In this document: one piece after another, positions 1 through 8,286 of the stretch
Numbering within the stretch: the stretch's first letter is position 1
Layout: the number at the start of each line of letters is the position of its first letter
Source: Prevotella sp. CAG:755
GTDB lineage: Bacteria; Bacteroidota; Bacteroidia; Bacteroidales; Bacteroidaceae
Direction: 5' to 3'
Assembly: GCA_000431275.1 (NCBI GenBank)
Contig: HF989192.1
Location: 8,289-28,007, forward strand
Length of the DNA: 19,719 bases
Translations under genes and position numbers: made by a program
Notes under the pieces: generated by a model
Told to the model about the DNA's origin: nothing
Seen by the model: the letters and a program-made list of their open reading frames with translations, nothing else
Databases searched by the model: none

Positions 1-110
1 ATAGGGAAAGAGAAGTGCCGGAGCGCCCTGCTCCACGGAGCAGTCTGTGCGTCCAGTCGCCGGAAAGGAAGAACCTGCCAGGTTTCCGTAAGAACAGGCG
101 TAGTAGCTGT

Positions 111-156
111 AAAGACTGTCCGGCTGACAGAATTTTCTGTCAGCCGGACAGTCTTT
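111..156. repeat. Perfect intergenic palindrome (22-bp arms)
   Basis: Arms 111-132 and 135-156 are exact inverted complements around a 2-nt centre, so the RNA of either strand could form a very stable hairpin. The inner arm reads CCGGCTGACAGAA. The plus strand continues with CTTT, so it could work as a terminator for a gene left of the window, but no such gene is visible. The CGGCTGA core with an AT-rich centre recurs in the other intergenic gaps of this window (near 2156, 12984 and 15382), which suggests a dispersed palindrome family rather than a unique terminator. Confidence 0.75.
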
Positions 157-238
157 CTTTCCCGCCGTCTCCCTTCGGCGATCCTGGCTGGCGGACGTGT
201 CTCCCGCCGCACCCCTACATGCCGGGCGGGCAGTTCGC

Positions 239-547
239 TTACGCCTTCCCGGGCGTGGCCGTCGTTGGAGGCGCTGGCAGCATGAAGTCGACCTGCGTTC
301 CCTTTCCTTCGACCGACGTCATGCGGATGTGTCCGCCCGCCCGGTGGAAGAAGGACCGGCTCACGCGTGCCTTCTTCCTGTTTCCGACTGCCTCGCAGGC
401 GTTTTTCAGTAAGCTGATAAGCGCTCGTCCAGTCTGGGCGAGTTCGGCGTGGATGGTGATGCCGTGAGGTGTAGGCGTGCTGGCTGTCATGATGCTGATT
501 GTCGTCGCGGTGATGCTCTGGCAGGTGTGCCGTGTGATGAGCGACAA
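239..547 (-). pseudogene. Decayed sensor histidine kinase fragment (HATPase C-terminus)
   Basis: The minus-strand frame carries two pieces of a histidine kinase ATPase domain: an N-box-like ALISLLKNACEA and, about 20 residues on, the domain end AGGHIRMTSVEGKGTQVDF followed by MLP and a stop at 239-241. In intact kinases these blocks are separated by the G1 (DxGxG), F and G2 (GTGLGL) boxes, all missing here. That fits an in-frame internal deletion. There is no HisKA domain and no sensor region, and the frame opens with TTG at 547, not a convincing start. The kinase-like part lies at about 239-440; the 5' part up to 547 shows no homology I recognise. I infer a dead remnant that cannot bind ATP normally. 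A short functional protein is unlikely but not excluded. Confidence 0.5.
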
Positions 548-601
548 TCCCGCCGCCGTCGTCCGCAGCGAATGAACGGCCTTTGTGCTTTTGAGATAAG
601 C

Positions 602-634
602 GAGGCGCCCGGACTGTCAAAGTCCGGGCGCCTC
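602..634. terminator. GC-rich hairpin downstream of tyrS
   Basis: GAGGCGCCCGGACT at 602-615 pairs perfectly over 14 bp with 621-634 around the loop GTCAA. It lies 36 nt past the tyrS stop codon (tyrS reads leftwards), so it is the likely 3' end structure of that transcript. There is no real U-run on either strand, so termination may be inefficient, or the stem may protect the 3' end or act as a roadblock. Confidence 0.6.
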
Positions 635-669
635 TTGTATGGTCTGTGTGGTTTGTCGGCCAGCGGGGA

Positions 670-1959
670 TCACTTCACGATGATCAGGAAGTAGTTCTTC
701 TTGCCGCGTTGTACGAGCAGGTACTTTCCGTCGAGCAGGTCATCGGCAGTGACAAGGCGGTCGGGCGTCTCGAGTTTCTCCTTGTTGAGGCTGACGCCGC
801 CGCCCTGCACGAGTTTGCGCATCTCGCCCTTCGAGGCAAAGCACTTCGTCGTCTCGGCCAGGAGGTCGACAGCTTTGGCGCCGCAAACCTGGTCTTTGGC
901 TACTTCGAAGCGGGGCACACCGTCGAAGACGGCGAGCAGTGTAGCTTCGTCAAGGCGCACGAGACTCTCTTTCGTGGCACGGCCGAAGAGGATGTTTGAA
1001 GCCTCGATGGCCATGTCGTAATCCTCGCGGCTATGGACCATGCAGGTCACTTCCTCGCCGAGCCGCTTTTGCAGGAGTCGGCGTCCCGGGTCGGCCGAAT
1101 GTTCGGCGATGAGGGCGTCAATCTCGTCCTTGGGGAGCGAGGTGAAAATCTTGATATACCGGGCGGCTTCGTCGTCGCCTACGTTGAGCCAGAACTGGTA
1201 GAACTTGTAGGGCGTGGTATAACGCTTGTCGAGCCATACGTTGCCGCTCTCGGTCTTGCCGAACTTGCGGCCGTCGCTCTTGGTGATGAGGGGGCAGGTG
1301 AGGGCATAGGCCTCGCCGCCGAGGGTACGTCGGATGAGTTCGGAACCGGTGGTGATGTTGCCCCACTGGTCTGATCCGCCCATCTGGAGCTTGCAGTTTT
1401 TCGTCTGATACAGGTGCAGGAAGTCGTAGGCCTGCAAAAGCTGGTAGGTGAACTCCGTGAACGAGAGCCCGTCGCGCGCTTCGCCGTTCAGGCGCTTCTT
1501 CACGCTGTCCTTGGCCATCATGTAGTTCACCGTGATGTGCTTGCCGACCTCGCGGGCAAAGTCGAGGAATGTGAAGTCGCGCATCCAGTCGTAATTGTCG
1601 ACCAGTTCGGCCCCGTTGGATGCTGCACTGTCGAAATCAAGGAAGTGGCCCAGCTGGGCCTTGATGCAGGCTTCGTTGTGTCGGAGCACCTCTTCGGTCA
1701 GCAGGTTGCGCTCGGCGCTTTTGCCCGAAGGGTCGCCAATCATGCCTGTGGCGCCGCCGACGAGGGCGAGAGGCTTGTGGCCGGCACGCTGGAAGTGGCG
1801 CAGAATCATGATGGAGCAGAGGTGTCCGATGTGGAGCGAGTCGGCCGTCGGGTCAAAGCCCACGTAAGCCGTGACCTGCTCGCGGGCAAGCAGTTCTTCC
1901 GTGCCCGGCATGAGCTGGTGTACCATGCCGCGCCATCTGAGTTCGTCAACAAAATTCAT
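670..1959 (-). CDS. tyrS: Tyrosyl-tRNA synthetase
   Basis: This 429-residue protein charges tRNA-Tyr with tyrosine in the cytoplasm, a class Ic aminoacyl-tRNA synthetase. The N-terminal catalytic fold shows the HIGH signature as HIGH (43-46) after [15 protein letters not shown], the ATP/tyrosine segment GDPSGKS (75-81), the tyrosine-binding [10 protein letters not shown] (192-201) and the KMSKS-type loop KFGKT (232-236). The C-terminal 70 residues, with [13 protein letters not shown], form the S4-like RNA-binding domain. Length and motif order are those of the bacterial TyrS family. The start chosen gives the usual [11 protein letters not shown] opening and lies about 55 nt below a TAnnTTTG box. 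It is transcribed alone, divergent from the dcw operon. Nothing looks damaged. Confidence 0.97.
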   Translation of the reverse strand: MNFVDELRWRGMVHQLMPGTEELLAREQVTAYVGFDPTADSLHIGHLCSIMILRHFQRAGHKPLALVGGATGMIGDPSGKSAERNLLTEEVLRHNEACIKAQLGHFLDFDSAASNGAELVDNYDWMRDFTFLDFAREVGKHITVNYMMAKDSVKKRLNGEARDGLSFTEFTYQLLQAYDFLHLYQTKNCKLQMGGSDQWGNITTGSELIRRTLGGEAYALTCPLITKSDGRKFGKTESGNVWLDKRYTTPYKFYQFWLNVGDDEAARYIKIFTSLPKDEIDALIAEHSADPGRRLLQKRLGEEVTCMVHSREDYDMAIEASNILFGRATKESLVRLDEATLLAVFDGVPRFEVAKDQVCGAKAVDLLAETTKCFASKGEMRKLVQGGGVSLNKEKLETPDRLVTADDLLDGKYLLVQRGKKNYFLIIVK

Positions 1960-2014
1960 CGTTTCGTGTATTATTTATTGAGTGTTTCCCTGTGGTTGTT
2001 ATGGGAGTTGAGGG

Positions 2015-2022
2015 CAAAAGTA
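2015..2022 (-). promoter_or_regulatory. Putative tyrS promoter -7 box
   Basis: On the minus strand this reads TACTTTTG, a full match to the Bacteroidetes -7 box TAnnTTTG, about 55 nt upstream of the tyrS start. I see no TTG at the expected -33 position about 20 nt further up, so only the -7 half is supported. Confidence 0.5.
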
Positions 2023-2155
2023 CGACTTTTTTTTGACTTCTGCCCACAGCTGGGGCGAAAGCGGGCATCCTGGTCCGGAATGAGGGCCGTCGCTGTGTGC
2101 GGAGCGACAGCGGAACCGTTTTTCCGGGTTGTCGTCCCGTTTCGCCGGAACGGCC

Positions 2156-2192
2156 GATAGGAATTCCTGTCACTGCGATAGAAATTTCTGTC
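2156..2192. repeat. Pair of near-identical 16-bp palindromes, 21 bp apart
   Basis: GATAGGAATTCCTGTC (2156-2171) and GATAGAAATTTCTGTC (2177-2192) are each palindromic apart from one T-G position, and differ from each other at only two bases. Their start points are 21 bp apart, two turns of the helix, so a dimeric protein could contact both on one face. They lie about 190-200 bp from the tyrS start and about 275-310 bp from the mraZ start. They also resemble the AT-rich cores of the other intergenic palindromes in this window. Confidence 0.6.
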
Positions 2193-2409
2193 GCTCTGTC
2201 CGTTTTGAGCGGTTTCCGGAGGGCTTCACCGGGTGGTCTGATGAGGCCTCTGGGTATAGTGGCCGGGATTCCGCAGAGCGTGGGGAAGAGACTCGTTGTC
2301 CTTTCCGACTTTTTGTTTTAACGTTTGTATTATTCGATTGTATTACAGCGGTTTATGGGAAAATCCTTTACGTTTCATGAAACTGTGTGAAAAAAAATAT
2401 CCGTACCGG

Positions 2410-2424
2410 TGGGGAATTGTGGGG
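2410..2424 (+). promoter_or_regulatory. Putative MraZ operator (two TGGGN repeats)
   Basis: TGGGG at 2410-2414 and TGGGG at 2420-2424 are direct repeats separated by exactly 5 nt (AATTG). Known: E. coli MraZ represses its own dcw operon by binding TGGGN direct repeats with 5-nt spacers just upstream of mraZ. Here the repeats end 9 nt before the TAATTTTG box of the likely mraZ promoter and 41 nt before the mraZ start, where bound protein would block polymerase. E. coli has three repeats; I find only two. Confidence 0.65.
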
Positions 2425-2433
2425 GAAAAGCCG

Positions 2434-2441
2434 TAATTTTG
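2434..2441 (+). promoter_or_regulatory. Putative mraZ/dcw promoter -7 box
   Basis: TAATTTTG matches TAnnTTTG and sits 24 nt before the chosen mraZ start. No TTG occurs at the ideal -33 distance; the TTG at 2417-2419 is too close (14 nt). The -33 position is taken up by the TGGGN repeats instead. Confidence 0.5.
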
Positions 2442-2465
2442 GAAATTCTTAGCGAACAAAGGACG

Positions 2466-2909
2466 ATGCGCTTCACAGGAACGATCAAAGCAAAATTGGA
2501 CGCAAAGGGCAGGGTTTTCCTCCCGGCGTCGTTCCGCAGGCTTTTACGGGACGACGAGGCGGAATTCGTGCTCAAACGCGATGCGTTCCAGCCCTGCCTG
2601 ACCGTCTATCCACGCGCAGCGTGGGACGCCGAGGTGGCCGACCTGCGCAGCCGTCTTGACTCTTGGCGCGCCGACCATCGGATGACCCTGCGGCGCTATG
2701 TGGCCGACGTCGAGGTGTTTTCGCTCGATGCCTCGGGCCGTTTCCTCATCCCGAAACGTTATCTCCGCATGGCCGACATCCGGCAGGAGGTCGTGTTCGT
2801 CGGGATGGATGAGACCATCGAGCTATGGCCCGGCGAGGGCGACGAACTCCCCTTCATGGGCGACGTGGCCGCCGATTTGGAAAATCTAGTAACCCTTTCA
2901 GACTCATGA
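2466..2909 (+). CDS. mraZ: MraZ, transcriptional regulator of the dcw operon
   Basis: A 147-residue protein with the duplicated SpoVT/AbrB-like fold of MraZ. The two DNA-contact motifs are DAKGRVFLP (12-20) and DASGRFLIP (88-96). Members form ring-shaped oligomers and repress their own dcw operon. The frame is open upstream to an ATG at 2409, but I chose the ATG at 2466: it gives the family opening MRFTGTIKAKLDAKGR, has the A-rich run GCGAACAAAGG before it, and keeps the operator and -7 box outside the gene. It is first in the operon and overlaps rsmH by ATGA (2906-2909), so the two are translationally coupled. Autoregulation through the repeats at 2410-2424 is inferred. Confidence 0.95.
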   Translation: MRFTGTIKAKLDAKGRVFLPASFRRLLRDDEAEFVLKRDAFQPCLTVYPRAAWDAEVADLRSRLDSWRADHRMTLRRYVADVEVFSLDASGRFLIPKRYLRMADIRQEVVFVGMDETIELWPGEGDELPFMGDVAADLENLVTLSDS

Positions 2910-3844
2910 CGACAACGGCTCCCACTTATCACGTGCCAGTCCTGCTTGCTGCCAGTGTGGACGGGCTGGCCGTCCGCCCCGGCGGAACGTATGTCGACGT
3001 CACCTTCGGCGGTGGCGGCCATAGCCGTGAAATCCTGCGCCGCCTCGGTCCCGGCGGCCGCCTGTTTGGTTTTGACCAAGACCTCGATGCGCTGGCCAAC
3101 GTGCCTGACGACGCCCGTTTCACTTTCGTCAGGAGCAACTTCCGTTATCTGGCTAATTGGCTGCACTATTATGACGTGCCCGTGGTCGACGGCATCTTGG
3201 CAGACCTCGGCGTGTCGAGCCACCACTTCGACGATCCGGAACGCGGCTTCTCGTTCAGGTTCGATGCTCCGCTCGACATGCGCATGAACGTCCGTAGTGG
3301 GCAGACCGCGGCCGACGTCGTGAATCGTTATGACGAAGCCGCGTTGGCCCGCATCTTCACTCTTTACGGCGAGTTGCGGGTCGGCCGCCGCTTGGCCGCC
3401 GCCATCGTACGCACCCGCCGCGAAAGGCCCGTCGAGACCGTCGATGATCTCGTTTCCATCGCCCGCCCGCTGCTCGGCCGCGACCGCGAGAAAAAAGACA
3501 TGGCCAAGGTGTTCCAGGCTCTCCGCATAGAGGTGAACCACGAACTTGATACACTTCACGAACTGCTGGATGCTGCTGTCGGGGCACTGCGCCCAGGCGG
3601 CCGGTTGGTCGTCCTGACCTATCACTCGTTGGAGGACCGTATGGTCAAGAACTACGTCCGTGCCGGCAATGTCGACGGGAAGGTCGAGCAAGACTTTTTT
3701 GGCAACCGCCTTTCGCCCTTGCGTCCTGTCAACAGCCGTGTCATTGTGCCCGACGAGGCTGAACAGCAGGCTAACCCGCGCAGCAGGAGCGCCAAATTGC
3801 GCATTGCCGAACGTGTGGAAACTGCCGATGAATCCGAACAATAA
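2906..3844 (+). CDS. rsmH: 16S rRNA (cytosine-1402-N4)-methyltransferase RsmH
   Basis: A 312-residue SAM-dependent methyltransferase (older name MraW) that modifies N4 of C1402 in the 16S rRNA P site. Visible family marks are the opening YHVPVLLAASVDGL, the SAM-binding loop DVTFGGGGHS (31-40), FGFDQDLDAL, the block DGILADLGVSSHHFDD (95-110) with GFSFRFDAPLDMRM after it, and the C-terminal LVVLTYHSLEDRMVKN. The frame is open further upstream, inside mraZ, but homology begins at the ATG that overlaps the mraZ stop, so 2906 is the start. Its place between mraZ and ftsL is the conserved one in dcw clusters. Confidence 0.96.
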   Translation: MTTTAPTYHVPVLLAASVDGLAVRPGGTYVDVTFGGGGHSREILRRLGPGGRLFGFDQDLDALANVPDDARFTFVRSNFRYLANWLHYYDVPVVDGILADLGVSSHHFDDPERGFSFRFDAPLDMRMNVRSGQTAADVVNRYDEAALARIFTLYGELRVGRRLAAAIVRTRRERPVETVDDLVSIARPLLGRDREKKDMAKVFQALRIEVNHELDTLHELLDAAVGALRPGGRLVVLTYHSLEDRMVKNYVRAGNVDGKVEQDFFGNRLSPLRPVNSRVIVPDEAEQQANPRSRSAKLRIAERVETADESEQ

Positions 3845-4364
3845 TGACGATATGAGACGATATGCCGATATGATGAACAGAAAGCACCGCCGGGACGACG
3901 ACTCCGACGCCGGGACGCCCCGTGTCGACGCGGAAAACGCTGAGCAGGCGGCAACGGAACCTAAAAGGCCTCTCAGTGACGAGGAACACGCTCGGGCGGC
4001 GCTTCGGAAGTTCACCGAAGTGGACACCGATCCTGACCGTGTGAACGTGTCGCTGCGCAGCATCCTTGGAGGCGACATCTTGGCTGGCGCATGGTTCCGT
4101 CGGCAATTCTTCTTCATCCTGATGCTTGTGGCGTTTGTTATTGTTTATGTGAGCAATCGCTACGCCAGCCAGCAGGAACTGCTCGAAATAGATGCTTTGC
4201 AGAAGCAGCGCATAGACGAACAGTATAGGGCGCTCACGCGGTCGAGCGAATTGATGGAACTCACACGGCGCAGCAGCGTGGAAAACTACCTGCGCACGAC
4301 AAACGACAGTACGTTGCAAACGGCAACCGTGCCACCCTACACGCTTGACGTAGATGAAAATTAA
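3828..4364 (+). CDS. ftsL: FtsL-like cell division protein
   Basis: Predicted single-pass inner-membrane protein of 178 residues. A charged cytoplasmic N-terminus (1-90) is followed by one membrane segment FFFILMLVAFVIVYV (about 94-108) and a periplasmic helix rich in Glu, Leu and Arg (113-155), with SSELMELTRRSSVENYL matching the Bacteroidales FtsL-like family. FtsL acts with FtsB and FtsQ to activate the FtsWI septal synthase. The cytoplasmic part is longer than usual and strongly acidic and basic by turns. The start at 3828 overlaps rsmH by 17 nt; the ATG at 3852, 7 nt after the rsmH stop, is an equally possible start giving 170 residues. Assignment rests on position, topology and the helix motif, as FtsL sequences diverge fast. 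Confidence 0.85.
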   Translation: MNPNNNDDMRRYADMMNRKHRRDDDSDAGTPRVDAENAEQAATEPKRPLSDEEHARAALRKFTEVDTDPDRVNVSLRSILGGDILAGAWFRRQFFFILMLVAFVIVYVSNRYASQQELLEIDALQKQRIDEQYRALTRSSELMELTRRSSVENYLRTTNDSTLQTATVPPYTLDVDEN

Positions 4365-4388
4365 CCATTATAAGCGAACCGAACAACT

Positions 4389-6752
4389 ATGAAATTCCCT
4401 GGTAAAAAGGTCATGCCTAGGTACTTCCTGATCACTGTCGTGTTGGGCGTGGTGGGGCTGCTCGTCTTGTTCAAGGCTGCTCATATCATGTTTCTCGAAC
4501 GCGACTATTGGGAGGCTGTGAGCGACCGTTTCGTCAAGGATAGTGTCGAGATATATCCGGAGCGTGGGAATATCTATTCGGCAGACGGACAGCTCCTTGC
4601 GGGTTCACTGCCAGAATATAAGATATATATGGATTTCATGTCCTGGGAGAAGGACAGCTTACGCCGGATACGCGACCAGCATCGCCGCGATTCCCTCCTG
4701 AATGCCAAAATGGACAGCATCTGTGAGGGGATGCACCGCTTGTTTCCGGACATCGACCCGCAGAAGTTCCGTTCATTGCTGCGCGAAGGCCGTGCGGCGA
4801 AGAGCCATCATTGGCTGCTCTATCCGAGACGCATCTCGTATATTGAATATCAGGAGGTGAAGCGCCTGCCTTATTTTTCGCTCCCTTCGTATCGCGGAGG
4901 CTTCCATGCAGAAGAGTTCAAGCAGCGTAAGAAGCCCTTTGGTTCGCTCGCAGCCCGCACGATCGGCGAGATGTATGGAGGCAAGGATACAGCCCGTTTC
5001 GGCTTGGAACTGTCACTTGACACCCTGTTGCGCGGAAAGCCCGGCCTGACACACCGTCAGAAAGTGCGCCGGCGTTACCTGAACATTATCGACGTGCCGG
5101 CGCAGGACGGTTATGACGTTGTCACGACGCTTGATGTGGGAATGCAGGACATCTGTGAGCAGGCTCTGAACGACAAACTAACCGAGTTGGAAGCCATTTC
5201 AGGCATTTGCATCCTTATGGAGGTGGCAACGGGCGACATCAAGGCCATGACTTCGCTGACACGCTGTGCGGACGGGAAGTACAGGGAAGTACGTAACGCC
5301 GCAGTGAGCGACTTGCCCGAACCGGGGTCTGTCTTCAAGCCCGTTTCCTTTATGGTTGCGATGGACGATGGTTACATCGATATGGACACTCGGGTCAACA
5401 CGGGTTCCGGAATCATGGAGATGCACGGCCGCCGTATGCGTGACCACAACTGGCACCGCGGCGGATATGGCGAAATCGCCGTTCCGAAGATTTTGCAGGT
5501 GTCGTCGAACATAGGCGTAAGCTACTTGATTGACAAGTACTACTATGATCAGCCTGAGAAGTATGTGGACGGCGTCTATCGAACTGGCATCACCGAAGAC
5601 ACAAAGCTCCCGATTCCCGGATATGCCCGCCCGCGTCTTCGCCGGCCTAAGGAAGACGGCAGCAATTGGTCAAAAACCGCGCTGGCATGGATGAGCATCG
5701 GTTACGAAAGCCAGATACCACCGATCAACACGCTGATGTTTTATAACGGCATAGCCAACAACGGACGCATGGTAAGTCCTCGGTTGGTGAAGAGCCTGAT
5801 GCGCAACGGCGAGGTAGTCCATGAATATCCCGTCGAAGTCGTGCGCGAACAGATGTGCAAGCCCAAGACATTGAAGAACCTGCAAACCATTCTCGAACAA
5901 GTAGTCAGCATCGGCCTTGGAAAGGCCGCGGGCAACAAACTCTTTCACGTGTCGGGCAAGACCGGCACGGCGCAGGTCTGGACGAGCGCTGGCTTTGCTT
6001 CGGAGTATTTTGTGTCGTTTGCAGGTTACTTCCCGAGCGAAAAGCCGCAGTATTCCTGCATCGTATGTATCCGTAAGCGCGGTATAGCGTCGGGCGGAGG
6101 ACAATGTGGACCCGTGTTCCGGAAAGTGTCGGAGGCTATCATGGCGCAGCGTCTGCGGCCGGAAATCGCGGCTGCCCGTGACACGGTCCACGCACCCGAG
6201 CCCGAAGTGAAGGACGGCGATATTGCGGCCGCAGTCCGTGTGATGCGCACATTGGGTGTGCAGTATGAAGCTCCCGAAGCAGCGTTAGGCGAGACCGTTT
6301 GGGGCGAAGCGGCCGCTCACGGCGGCAAAGTCTATCTGGCTGCGGCGCCGCAAGACACGGGACGTGTGCCCGATGTCGTCGGCATGGGTGCCCGTGATGC
6401 TGTGTTCTGCTTGGAACAGGCTGGGTTGCGCGTGAAGTTGAACGGCGTCGGCGCCGTAACGCATCAGAGTATCAAGGCGGGTTCGCCCCTCGTTGCAGGT
6501 CAAGTCGTTGAGCTCGAATTGAAAACCAGCCGCAAGGCCCGTAAGGCTGAGCCCCGTCCCGCACCGTCTGTTCCGGCGGATACGGTGATGCCGCCTTCTG
6601 CCGGACAAAAGACCCGCAGCGATTCAGCTGCTCCCAAGGCTCCGGCGAAGAAGCCGTCCGGCACTCCTGCGAAGCAGGACGACCGCCAGCAAGCCTGCCT
6701 CTTCGACGGGCGCCAACGTCGTGTTCCTACGAAGTTTATCCGCAATGCTTAA
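4389..6752 (+). CDS. ftsI: Septal peptidoglycan transpeptidase FtsI (class B PBP) with PASTA domain
   Basis: A 787-residue class B penicillin-binding protein that cross-links septal peptidoglycan. Order of parts: membrane anchor (about 11-29), dimerisation/pedestal domain with the typical ERGNIYSADGQLLA (58-71), and the transpeptidase domain with catalytic S314 in SVFK (314-317), SSN (372-374) and KTG (524-526). A single C-terminal PASTA domain begins at RVPDVVGMGARDAV (about 658-712). A low-complexity Ala/Pro/Lys tail of about 75 residues follows and ends FIRNA; its role is unknown. It sits directly after ftsL and before murE, and its partner glycosyltransferase FtsW is at the end of the operon. 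The start follows ftsL by 24 nt with an A-rich leader. All catalytic residues are present, so it should be active and beta-lactam sensitive. Confidence 0.95.
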   Translation: MKFPGKKVMPRYFLITVVLGVVGLLVLFKAAHIMFLERDYWEAVSDRFVKDSVEIYPERGNIYSADGQLLAGSLPEYKIYMDFMSWEKDSLRRIRDQHRRDSLLNAKMDSICEGMHRLFPDIDPQKFRSLLREGRAAKSHHWLLYPRRISYIEYQEVKRLPYFSLPSYRGGFHAEEFKQRKKPFGSLAARTIGEMYGGKDTARFGLELSLDTLLRGKPGLTHRQKVRRRYLNIIDVPAQDGYDVVTTLDVGMQDICEQALNDKLTELEAISGICILMEVATGDIKAMTSLTRCADGKYREVRNAAVSDLPEPGSVFKPVSFMVAMDDGYIDMDTRVNTGSGIMEMHGRRMRDHNWHRGGYGEIAVPKILQVSSNIGVSYLIDKYYYDQPEKYVDGVYRTGITEDTKLPIPGYARPRLRRPKEDGSNWSKTALAWMSIGYESQIPPINTLMFYNGIANNGRMVSPRLVKSLMRNGEVVHEYPVEVVREQMCKPKTLKNLQTILEQVVSIGLGKAAGNKLFHVSGKTGTAQVWTSAGFASEYFVSFAGYFPSEKPQYSCIVCIRKRGIASGGGQCGPVFRKVSEAIMAQRLRPEIAAARDTVHAPEPEVKDGDIAAAVRVMRTLGVQYEAPEAALGETVWGEAAAHGGKVYLAAAPQDTGRVPDVVGMGARDAVFCLEQAGLRVKLNGVGAVTHQSIKAGSPLVAGQVVELELKTSRKARKAEPRPAPSVPADTVMPPSAGQKTRSDSAAPKAPAKKPSGTPAKQDDRQQACLFDGRQRRVPTKFIRNA

Positions 6753-6771
6753 ACAATAAGAAAAAGAAGAT

Positions 6772-8238
6772 ATGAAACTGTCCGAAGTCCTGAAAAAAGT
6801 GAAGCCCCTTGAAATCGTGAACGGGGCTGATGTGGAAATCACGGGCGTATGCACCGATTCGCGCAAGGTGAAGCCTGGCAATCTCTTCGTAGCCGTGAGA
6901 GGAACGCAAGTAGACGGCCACGATTTCATCGCTGCGGCAGTTTCTCTCGGCGCTGCGGCCGTTTTGATGGACGCAGTGATAGAAAAATACGTCACGGATG
7001 GTGTCGTTTTCGTCCGTGTGGCCAACACGGAGGACGCCGTCGGTCCTGTGGCTACGACGTTTTTCGGTGATCCTTCACGTCACCTGAAATTGGTGGGAGT
7101 GACGGGAACGAACGGGAAAACGACGATAGCTACGCTGCTCTATACTCTCTTCCGAAAGCTCGGTTATAAGTGTGGACTCTGCTCGACGGTCTGCAATTAT
7201 ATCGACGGCGAGGCGGTTCCCGCGGACCATACGACGCCCGACCCGATCACGCTGAACGAGCTGCTTGCGCGTATGGTGGCAACGGGCTGTGACTACGCTT
7301 TCATGGAGTGCAGTTCCCATGCCATTCATCAAAAACGCATCGGCGGTCTTGAATTTGCTGGTGGTATTTTCACGAACCTTACGCGCGACCATCTGGACTA
7401 CCACAAGACGTTTGAGAACTACCGCGATGCGAAGAAAGCCTTTTTCGACAGCCTCGGGAAGGGGGCTTTCGCCATCACCAATGCCGACGACAAGAACGGA
7501 ATGGTCATGGTGCAGAACACGCAGGCTGCGGTGCGAACTTATTCCACCAGGACGGCGGCCGATTTCAAAGGACGTATCCTCGAAGAGAGTATCGAAGGCA
7601 TGCTTATCAGCATTGACGGCCGCGAGGTGAGTGTTCATTTCGTCGGTCGCTTCAACGTGTCGAATCTTTTGGCCGTCTACGGTGCTGCTGTCATGCTGGG
7701 TGAATCGGCGGATGAAGTGTTGCGCGTGCTGTCCGACCTGCGTCCCGTCAACGGCAGGTTTGAGGCTATGCGTGCTCCGGCTGGATACAGCGCCATCGTC
7801 GACTATGCCCATACGCCCGACGCCCTTGTCAATGTGCTCGATGCCATCCGTGAGATCGTCCACGGGCGCGGCCGTGTCATCACGGTCTGTGGCGCGGGCG
7901 GAAACCGCGACAAGGGTAAGCGGCCGCTCATGGCACGTGAAGCTTCCACTCGCAGCGATCGCCTCATCCTCACCAGTGATAACCCGCGCTTTGAGGAGCC
8001 ACAAGCAATCCTCGATGACATGCTCGCCGGTCTCGATGAAGATTTGCGGCGTAAGACCCTCGTTATCGTCGACCGTCGCGAGGCCATCCGTACGGCCTGT
8101 ATGATGGCGCAGCCCGGCGATGTCATCCTCGTGGCAGGCAAGGGACACGAACCTTATCAGGAGGTGAAAGGTGTGAAGCACCACTTCGATGACCACGAAG
8201 AGTTGCGTGAGGCTTTCGGATTGTCCTCGAAGGCCTGA
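6772..8238 (+). CDS. murE: UDP-MurNAc-L-Ala-D-Glu:meso-diaminopimelate ligase MurE
   Basis: A 488-residue cytoplasmic Mur ligase that adds the third stem-peptide residue to UDP-MurNAc-L-Ala-D-Glu using ATP. The N-terminal UDP-binding domain (1-100) contains [14 protein letters not shown]. The central ATPase domain has the P-loop TGTNGKTT (111-118), HTTPDP and the Lys-containing YRDAKKAFF (K221 is the likely carbamylated lysine). The C-terminal domain has DYAHTPDAL and DNPR (403-406). Known: DNPR marks enzymes that use meso-diaminopimelate rather than L-lysine, so this cell wall should be of the DAP type, as expected for a Gram-negative. It starts 19 nt after ftsI. Confidence 0.96.
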   Translation: MKLSEVLKKVKPLEIVNGADVEITGVCTDSRKVKPGNLFVAVRGTQVDGHDFIAAAVSLGAAAVLMDAVIEKYVTDGVVFVRVANTEDAVGPVATTFFGDPSRHLKLVGVTGTNGKTTIATLLYTLFRKLGYKCGLCSTVCNYIDGEAVPADHTTPDPITLNELLARMVATGCDYAFMECSSHAIHQKRIGGLEFAGGIFTNLTRDHLDYHKTFENYRDAKKAFFDSLGKGAFAITNADDKNGMVMVQNTQAAVRTYSTRTAADFKGRILEESIEGMLISIDGREVSVHFVGRFNVSNLLAVYGAAVMLGESADEVLRVLSDLRPVNGRFEAMRAPAGYSAIVDYAHTPDALVNVLDAIREIVHGRGRVITVCGAGGNRDKGKRPLMAREASTRSDRLILTSDNPRFEEPQAILDDMLAGLDEDLRRKTLVIVDRREAIRTACMMAQPGDVILVAGKGHEPYQEVKGVKHHFDDHEELREAFGLSSKA

Positions 8239-8286
8239 AAACTCCTTTCGTCCAAAGACCTAACCTGTAACGAATAGCAGATAGCC

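Noticed and set aside
15..467. 150-codon open frame on the plus strand at the left edge
   Set aside because: Its composition is unlike a protein, it reads across the perfect palindrome, and it is opposite the kinase remnant whose motifs are recognisable.
489..575. Plus-strand frame for a 28-residue hydrophobic peptide (MMLIVVAVMLWQVCRVMSDN...)
   Set aside because: It looks like a membrane segment but has no clear start context or promoter and lies opposite the kinase remnant. One short hydrophobic run is easily met by chance.
1414..2160. 248-codon plus-strand frame over tyrS
   Set aside because: It is a shadow of tyrS on the opposite strand, which has clear family motifs.
2759..4117. 452-codon minus-strand frame over mraZ, rsmH and ftsL
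   Set aside because: It is a long shadow frame due to high GC. Three recognisable genes occupy the other strand.
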